Below are positions 58,929-64,000 of a stretch of 64,000 nucleotides of DNA, one piece after another. The notes beneath the pieces were generated by a model. That model was not told the origin of the DNA. It worked only from the letters and a program-made list of their open reading frames with translations, and did not search any database. This stretch comes from Streptomyces sp. NBC_00287. GTDB taxonomy: Bacteria; Actinomycetota; Actinomycetes; Streptomycetales; Streptomycetaceae. The stretch's first letter is position 1, and each line of letters starts with the position of its first letter. Both the position numbers and the translations under genes were made by a program. Location of the stretch: assembly GCF_036173105.1 (NCBI RefSeq), contig NZ_CP108053.1:5084001-5148000 (forward strand), given 5' to 3'.

Positions 58929-60192
58929 TCACCACCTTCAGACCGCCGCCCGGCGCGTCCGCCAGGGTCACCGTCCCGCCGTCGTCCGTCACCAGTTGTC
59001 TGACGACGGCGAGGCCTAGGCCGGAACCGGAGGGCCCGGTCAGGCCCTGGCCGCGCCAGAAGCGGTCGAAGGCGCGGGACTTCTCCGCGTCGGACATGCC
59101 GGGGCCCTCGTCCAGGACGGCGAGCGTCACGGTGTCGCCGCGGGCCTCGATCCGTACGGTGATCGTGGCGCCGTCGGGGGACACCTCCAGCGCGTTGGAG
59201 AGGACGTTGTCCAGCACCTGGTCCAGATGACCGGGGCTGGCCAGCACCGACGGCCGTTCGTCGGCGTCGAGTCGGAGGCTGATGGTGACTCCGCGTTCCT
59301 CGGCGGCGGGCCGCCATACGGCGAGGCGCTCCGCCACCACCTCCGGCAACGGCATCGGCTCCGCCCCCGCCACCTTCGCCTCCGCACGCGCCAGCACCAG
59401 CAGGTCGTTCACCAGCCGACTCATCCGTACGACCTCGGCGGTCGCCTGCTCCACGTCCTCCCGTACGAACTCGTCGTCCACCCCGTCCGCGATGTTGTCC
59501 AGCGACAGCCGCAACGCCGTGAGAGGCGTGCGGAGTTGGTGCGAGGCGTCCGCCACGAAGATGCGCTGCGAGGCGACCAGCGTGTCCAGACGCTCGCCGG
59601 CCTGGTTCAGGGTGTGGGCCAGGGTCTGCGTCTCCTGCGGGCCGGTGACAGGCGCGCGGGCGGTCAGATCGCCGTCGCTGAGCTTGCTCGCCATGTCGTT
59701 GAGCTGGCGCAGAGGGCGGGTCAGTCTGCGGGCCACCAGGGCGCCGATGCCGACGGCCACCGCGAGCACGGTGACGGCGAGGATCGCCCGGAAGCCCCAG
59801 ATCGTCCACAGACGGTCGGTGAGTTCCTTCGTCGGATAGGTGATGCGCACGGCGCCGACGACATCGCCGTCGCTCTCCTTCGCGGGGACCGTGACCTGGA
59901 GGGTGTCGTCACCCCAGTGCTCCTCCTTGCCCGCCGGTGCCTGTGCGGCGGGGAGCACCTCGATCCGGCCGAGCCCCTGGTCGGCGTACGCCTCGACGTT
60001 ACGGTTCAGCAGATCGCGTGCCGCGGGGTCGCCGTCGGCCAGCAGGACCGCCATGGTCTGCGCCTCGCGCCGTACCGTCTGCTCGGTGTCGCCGCGCAGT
60101 TGCGCGGTGAGTGTGAAGGCGACCGGCACGGTGAACGCGGCCAGCGCGATGCCGACCAGCAGGACGTAGCTGACAATGAGCTGGCGGATCAT
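58894..60192 (-). CDS. OmpR-type sensor histidine kinase
   Basis: A 432-residue kinase. A first helix (YVLLVGIALAAFTVPVAF) and a second (AILAVTVLAVAVGIGALVA) flank an outside sensor of about 120 residues. HAMP (RRLTRPLRQLNDMASKLSDGDL) is followed by HisKA with ADASHQLRTPLTALRLSLDN, the phospho-acceptor His near residue 210, and HATPase (VLSNALEVSPDG, DEGPGMSDAEKSRAFDRFWRG). It meets the response regulator stop to start, sharing one base. The signal is unknown. Confidence 0.93.
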   Translation of the reverse strand: MIRQLIVSYVLLVGIALAAFTVPVAFTLTAQLRGDTEQTVRREAQTMAVLLADGDPAARDLLNRNVEAYADQGLGRIEVLPAAQAPAGKEEHWGDDTLQVTVPAKESDGDVVGAVRITYPTKELTDRLWTIWGFRAILAVTVLAVAVGIGALVARRLTRPLRQLNDMASKLSDGDLTARAPVTGPQETQTLAHTLNQAGERLDTLVASQRIFVADASHQLRTPLTALRLSLDNIADGVDDEFVREDVEQATAEVVRMSRLVNDLLVLARAEAKVAGAEPMPLPEVVAERLAVWRPAAEERGVTISLRLDADERPSVLASPGHLDQVLDNVLSNALEVSPDGATITVRIEARGDTVTLAVLDEGPGMSDAEKSRAFDRFWRGQGLTGPSGSGLGLAVVRQLVTDDGGTVTLADAPGGGLKVVISLRASQRSGG

Positions 60193-60869
60193 CAGGAGTC
60201 GATCTCCAGCCGGAAGCCCACGCCCCGTACCGCCTCAATGGTGATCGCCCCGGCCAGCTTCCGCCGCAGCGCCGCCACATGGACGTCCAGCGTCTTCGTC
60301 GGCCCGAACCAGTTCGCGTCCCACACCGCTTCCATGATCTGCTCGCGCGTCATCAGCGCGCCCGGCTCCTCGGTGAGGAAGGCCAGCAGGTCGTACTCCT
60401 TGGGGGCGAGGGCCACCTCCTCGCCGTCCAGGCGGACCCGGGCCGCCTTGCGGTCGATGGTCAGGCGCGGGCCGTAGCGGTCGGGGCCGGCGGCCGCGGC
60501 CTCGCGGGGCTGCACGCGCCGCATCACCGCTCGTATCCGCGCGATGACCTCACGCACCCCGAACGGCTTGGAGACATAGTCGTCCGCGCCCAGCTCCAGG
60601 CCGACCACCCGGTCCGTCTCGTCGCTGCGGGCGCTGATCACGATGATCGGCACCTCGCCGCGCTCGCGCAGCGCCCTGCAGACGTCGAGGCCGTCGGTGT
60701 CGGGCAGGCCGAGGTCGAGGAGTACGACGTCGTAGGGGCCGTCGTGCCGCAGCGCCGCGCCGCCGGTGGCGACCCACTCGACCTCGAAGCCGTAGCGGAT
60801 CAGGCCGCGTCTGAGGGACTGGGCGACCGGCTCATCGTCTTCCACCAGGAGTACGCGCACAGCCCGCAC
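60192..60869 (-). CDS. OmpR-family response regulator
   Basis: A 225-residue regulator starting at GTG 60869 (GTG 60860 is an alternative, nearer to typical starts). The receiver has VLLVEDDEPVAQSLRRGL, phospho-acceptor Asp in YDVVLLDLGLPDTDG near residue 50, IIVISARSDETDRV and ADDYVSKPFG. The winged helix has LAPKEYDLLAFLTEEPGALMTREQIME and LDVHVAALRRKLAGAITIEAVRGVGFRL. The kinase gene follows directly. Confidence 0.95.
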   Translation of the reverse strand: MRAVRVLLVEDDEPVAQSLRRGLIRYGFEVEWVATGGAALRHDGPYDVVLLDLGLPDTDGLDVCRALRERGEVPIIVISARSDETDRVVGLELGADDYVSKPFGVREVIARIRAVMRRVQPREAAAAGPDRYGPRLTIDRKAARVRLDGEEVALAPKEYDLLAFLTEEPGALMTREQIMEAVWDANWFGPTKTLDVHVAALRRKLAGAITIEAVRGVGFRLEIDS

Positions 60870-61047
60870 CCTAGTGCTTGAAACTTAATTCACACGGGTC
60901 ACTTGTGATGCTTGGCACTTTTCCCGGAGTGGTTCTCGGGGCATGCGCTGACCTGGGCGCCGGAATCTCACCATGCGATACCGCGAAGGCGATATTCGGG
61001 CGCTCGTTAAACTGAGCCGACACACACGGACTGAGCGAGGAGCGCAC

Positions 61048-62325
61048 GTGGGCCTTGTCGTGCAGAAGTACGGAGGCTCCTCCGTAGCCGATGCCGAGGG
61101 CATCAAGCGCGTCGCCAAGCGGATCGTGGAAGCGAAGAAGAACGGCCACCAAGTGGTCGTCGTCGTTTCCGCGATGGGCGACACGACGGACGAGCTGATC
61201 GATCTCGCCGAGCAGGTATCGCCGATGCCTGCCGGGCGTGAGTTCGACATGCTGCTGACCGCCGGAGAGCGGATCTCCATGGCCCTGCTGGCGATGGCGA
61301 TCAAAAACCTGGGCCACGAGGCCCAGTCGTTCACCGGCAGCCAGGCGGGTGTCATCACCGACTCGGTCCACAACAAAGCCCGGATCATCGATGTCACGCC
61401 CGGCCGTATCCGGACCGCGCTGGACGAGGGCAATATCGCCATCGTCGCCGGCTTCCAGGGTGTCTCCCAGGACAAGAAGGACATCACCACGCTCGGGCGC
61501 GGTGGTTCCGACACCACGGCCGTCGCCCTCGCCGCCGCCCTCGACGCCGAGGTCTGTGAGATCTACACCGACGTCGACGGCGTGTTCACCGCCGACCCGC
61601 GTGTGGTGAAGAAGGCGAAGAAGATCGACTGGATCTCCTTCGAGGACATGCTGGAGCTGGCCAGCTCCGGGTCGAAGGTGCTGCTCCACCGCTGTGTGGA
61701 GTACGCCCGCCGCTACAACATCCCGATTCACGTCCGGTCCAGCTTCAGCGGACTGCAGGGCACGTGGGTCAGCAGTGAGCCGATCAAGACAGGGGACAAG
61801 CCGGTGGAGCAGGCGATCATCTCCGGTGTCGCGCACGACACCTCCGAGGCCAAGATCACGGTCGTCGGTGTGCCGGACAAGCCGGGCGAGGCCGCCGCGA
61901 TCTTCCGTACGATCTCGGACTCCGAGATCAACATCGACATGATCGTGCAGAACGTGTCCGCCGCGTCCACCGGTCTGACGGACATCTCCTTCACCCTCCC
62001 CAAGGCCGAGGGCCGCAAGGCCATCGACGCCCTGGAGAAGAACAAGCACGGCATCGGCTTCGACTCGCTGCGCTACGACGACCAGATCGGCAAGATCTCC
62101 CTGGTCGGCGCGGGCATGAAGACCAACCCCGGTGTCACCGCGGACTTCTTCACCGCCCTGTCCGACGCGGGCGTGAACATCGAGCTGATCTCGACCTCCG
62201 AGATCCGTATCTCGGTGGTCACCCGAGCCGACGACGTCAACGAGGCCGTACGCGCCGTACACACCGCCTTCGGGCTCGACTCCGACAGCGACGAGGCCGT
62301 TGTGTACGGAGGCACCGGGCGATGA
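61048..62325 (+). CDS. ask: Aspartate kinase
   Basis: A 425-residue enzyme starting at GTG 61048, with GAGGAG 8 bases upstream. It phosphorylates aspartate in the first step to lysine, threonine, methionine and isoleucine. Motifs are [34 protein letters not shown] and [39 protein letters not shown]. Two ACT regions (from about 265) bind feedback inhibitors. Actinobacterial relatives express a second small subunit from an internal start; that is not verified here. Its stop overlaps asd (ATGA). Confidence 0.97.
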   Translation: MGLVVQKYGGSSVADAEGIKRVAKRIVEAKKNGHQVVVVVSAMGDTTDELIDLAEQVSPMPAGREFDMLLTAGERISMALLAMAIKNLGHEAQSFTGSQAGVITDSVHNKARIIDVTPGRIRTALDEGNIAIVAGFQGVSQDKKDITTLGRGGSDTTAVALAAALDAEVCEIYTDVDGVFTADPRVVKKAKKIDWISFEDMLELASSGSKVLLHRCVEYARRYNIPIHVRSSFSGLQGTWVSSEPIKTGDKPVEQAIISGVAHDTSEAKITVVGVPDKPGEAAAIFRTISDSEINIDMIVQNVSAASTGLTDISFTLPKAEGRKAIDALEKNKHGIGFDSLRYDDQIGKISLVGAGMKTNPGVTADFFTALSDAGVNIELISTSEIRISVVTRADDVNEAVRAVHTAFGLDSDSDEAVVYGGTGR

Positions 62326-63374
62326 CCCGTCGACCGACGCTCGCGGTCGTGGGAGCGACCGGGGCCGTCGGCACGGTCATGCTCCAGATCCTGTCCCAGC
62401 ACGCAGACATCTGGGGCGAGATCCGTCTGATCGCCTCGCCGCGCTCGGCCGGCCGCAAGCTGGCCGTGCGCGGTGAGGAGGTCGAGGTGGTGGCCCTGTC
62501 GGAGGAGGCCTTCGACGGGGTCGACGTCGCCATGTTCGACGTACCGGATGAGGTCGCGGAACGGTGGGCGCCGATCGCCGCCGCTCGTGGCGCGGTGGTC
62601 GTCGACAACTCGGGCGCCTTCCGGATGGACCCGGACGTGCCGCTGGTCGTCCCCGAGGTCAACGCGCACGCGGCCCGGATGCGGCCGCGCGGCATCATCG
62701 CCAACCCCAACTGCACGACTCTCTCGATGATCGTGGCCCTCGGCGCGCTGCACGCCGAGTTCGGGCTGCGCGAGCTGGTGGTGTCGTCGTACCAGGCGGT
62801 GAGCGGGGCGGGCCGGGCGGGCGTGGAGACGCTACGGCAGCAACTGTCCCTGGTTGCCGGTACGGAACTCGGCACCAGCCCCGGTGACGTACGGCGGGCC
62901 GTGGGCGACAACACCGGGCCGTTCCCGGAGCCGGTCGCGCTGAATGTCGTTCCCTGGGCCGGGTCGCTGCGCGAGGACGGCTGGTCGTCGGAGGAGATGA
63001 AGGTACGGGACGAGTCCCGCAAGATCCTTGGACTCCCCCAGCTTCCCGTGGCGGTCACCTGCGTCCGCGTCCCCGTGATCACCACGCACTCCCTGACCGT
63101 GCACGCCCGTTTCGAGGGCGAGGTCACGGTCGCCCGGGCCCGCGAGATCCTCGCCACGGCACCCGGGGTCGTCCTCTTCGACAACCCGGAGGCGGGGGAG
63201 TTCCCCACGCCCGCCGATGTGGTCGGCACCGACCCCACCTGGGTCGGCCGGGTGCGCCGGGCCCTGGACGACCCGACGGCGCTCGAACTCTTTGTGTGCG
63301 GGGACAATCTGCGCAAGGGGGCGGCGCTGAACACCGCGCAGATCGCCGAGCTGGTGGCGGCGGAGTTCTCCTGA
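62322..63374 (+). CDS. asd: Aspartate-semialdehyde dehydrogenase
   Basis: A 350-residue enzyme starting at ATG 62322. It reduces aspartyl phosphate with NADPH. The nucleotide loop is [24 protein letters not shown] follows, the catalytic Cys is in [10 protein letters not shown] near residue 130, and the substrate region has [13 protein letters not shown]. The active-site His is in the [13 protein letters not shown] segment. The length is typical of the Gram-positive subtype. It is coupled to ask. Confidence 0.97.
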   Translation: MTRRPTLAVVGATGAVGTVMLQILSQHADIWGEIRLIASPRSAGRKLAVRGEEVEVVALSEEAFDGVDVAMFDVPDEVAERWAPIAAARGAVVVDNSGAFRMDPDVPLVVPEVNAHAARMRPRGIIANPNCTTLSMIVALGALHAEFGLRELVVSSYQAVSGAGRAGVETLRQQLSLVAGTELGTSPGDVRRAVGDNTGPFPEPVALNVVPWAGSLREDGWSSEEMKVRDESRKILGLPQLPVAVTCVRVPVITTHSLTVHARFEGEVTVARAREILATAPGVVLFDNPEAGEFPTPADVVGTDPTWVGRVRRALDDPTALELFVCGDNLRKGAALNTAQIAELVAAEFS

Positions 63375-63788
63375 CGGCGGCGGCCTTGTTGCTTGGGCGG
63401 CGGCGGAGTTGTTGCTGCGGCGGCCGGGCGCCGGAAATCTCCGGGACCTGCCGTGAATCATTTGTAGGATCTGCATGAGAGATGTGAGCCGGATGATGGT
63501 CCGTACCACTTGAACTGGACCTCTTCGGCGTTCGAAGATTTCCTCCCCGCCCTCCGCAACCGCGCGGAGGGCGGGGAGCGTCTTTGCGGTCGCCCTTCGG
63601 CGGGTGTGTGGACGTGTTTTCAGGCGTGGGGACGCCAATGAGCAGGGCGTGGGGACGCCCGTTCATATGGGACATAAGGGAAGAACGGGACGCATGTGTG
63701 CATGTGAGGCACCGTCAGTCGTGCTGCCTGACGCAAAAGTGACGTCCGGCGCGTACAACCCTCTCGGGGGGAAGCGTGTCCAACTGGC
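63375..63788. other. Intergenic region between asd and the sigma factor gene
   Basis: No supportable gene. It holds low-complexity GGC repeats just after asd, a strong terminator (63543-63578), and short inverted pieces GTCAG/CTGAC near 63714-63732 that may be part of the sigma-gene promoter. Nothing else is recognised. Confidence 0.5.
63543..63578. terminator. Terminator after asd
   Basis: A perfect 14-base stem CTCCCCGCCCTCCG (63543-63556) paired with its complement at 63565-63578, loop 8 bases. Confidence 0.85.
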
Positions 63789-64000
63789 GTGGCTGAGGTA
63801 CTCGACTTCCCTGCGGCGACGCGCGGCACGGCCCTACGGCCGCCGCGCCCTTCCCGCCGAACCCGCATGCCCGGTGCGCCCGGCGGCATGCCGGTGATCG
63901 CGCCCATGCCCGCAGCGCGGCCCGCCCGCATCCCCAGCCCGCGCGAAGGTGCGGACGACGTCGTGGCGGGTACCACCGTCGACCACCTCACCGAGACCTA
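63789..64000 (+). CDS. ECF (SigE-type) sigma factor, 5' part
   Basis: The frame from GTG 63789 is open to the window edge (70 codons). It begins AEVLDFPA, then a basic, Ala/Pro-rich stretch and TVDHLTETY at the edge, the start of region 2 of SigE-type ECF sigma factors; AEVLDFPAA-type starts are typical of Streptomyces members. The ribosome site is not clear. The remaining domains lie outside the window. Confidence 0.65.
   Translation, partial: MAEVLDFPAATRGTALRPPRPSRRTRMPGAPGGMPVIAPMPAARPARIPSPREGADDVVAGTTVDHLTET

Noticed and set aside
60870-61047. Lysine riboswitch before ask
   Set aside because: The 178-base region shows no set of conserved helices typical of that riboswitch.

Overview
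The window is high-GC DNA with the gene content, GTG/TTG start codons, ATGA/GTGA coupled junctions and protein families of a Streptomyces chromosome. The order fba, pyrE, kynA-kynU, a CYP107-type P450, purA, ybaB-recR, ask-asd matches the conserved core of streptomycete chromosomes. No database search was possible; family names come from motifs and recalled family features.

Region 1 (1 to about 6.7 kb) is the right end of an integrated, self-replicating element of the actinomycete integrative and conjugative element (AICE) type. It holds a small membrane protein, a divergent pair (an HNH endonuclease with a possible modified-base reader domain and a queuine tRNA-ribosyltransferase/DpdA-like protein), a Prim-Pol replication protein with a partner ATPase, a dense cluster of TGCGTCAC iteron-like repeats, an excisionase-like protein and a tyrosine integrase. 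The left end lies outside the window, and no tRNA gene is visible at the integrase end.

Region 2 (6.8 to 18.1 kb) is mostly core: DUF2617, a membrane spermidine-synthase-like protein, DUF2071, a tail-anchored SRPBCC protein, an aldose-epimerase-like protein, pyrE, fba, an MFS exporter, DUF3151 and the tryptophan-degrading pair kynA-kynU. Region 3 (18.1 to 28.6 kb) is more accessory: a TPR-type XRE regulator divergent from a Cys-tailed small protein and a methyltransferase, a WhiJ-type XRE/DUF397/ATPase set, a two-component system, an alpha/beta hydrolase that could be the missing kynurenine formamidase, a P450 and a Uma2-family protein preceded by a CCTG microsatellite.

Region 4 (28.3 to 42.1 kb) holds a drug-type ABC exporter with a divergent GbsR/MarR regulator, a GC-rich degenerate repeat, a diacylglycerol-kinase-like gene, purA, a MacB/FtsX-type ABC system whose permease has seven in-frame copies of a 23-residue repeat, a two-component system, and an ECF41-type sigma factor with its NmrA-like partner and a recognisable ECF41 promoter. 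Region 5 (42.1 to 58.3 kb) is rich in conflict and signalling genes. A Bell-like small protein and a membrane NACHT NTPase share a RHIM-like amyloid-type motif. There are also a DJ-1/MarR operon with two identical palindromic operators, a Ser/Thr kinase, a membrane-tethered solute-binding-like protein, a SLATT protein, and a membrane protein with a duplicated Gly/Ala motif next to a coupled mini-gene. The core genes ybaB, recR and DUF5063 are interspersed.

Region 6 (58.3 to 64 kb) has a secreted SnoaL/DUF4440 protein, an OmpR-type two-component system, the aspartate-pathway operon ask-asd, and the 5' end of an ECF (SigE-like) sigma factor gene cut by the window edge.

The strongest candidate for an undescribed system is the Bell/NACHT pair at 42.16 to 46.0 kb. 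Second is the TGT-like/HNH pair on the mobile element.
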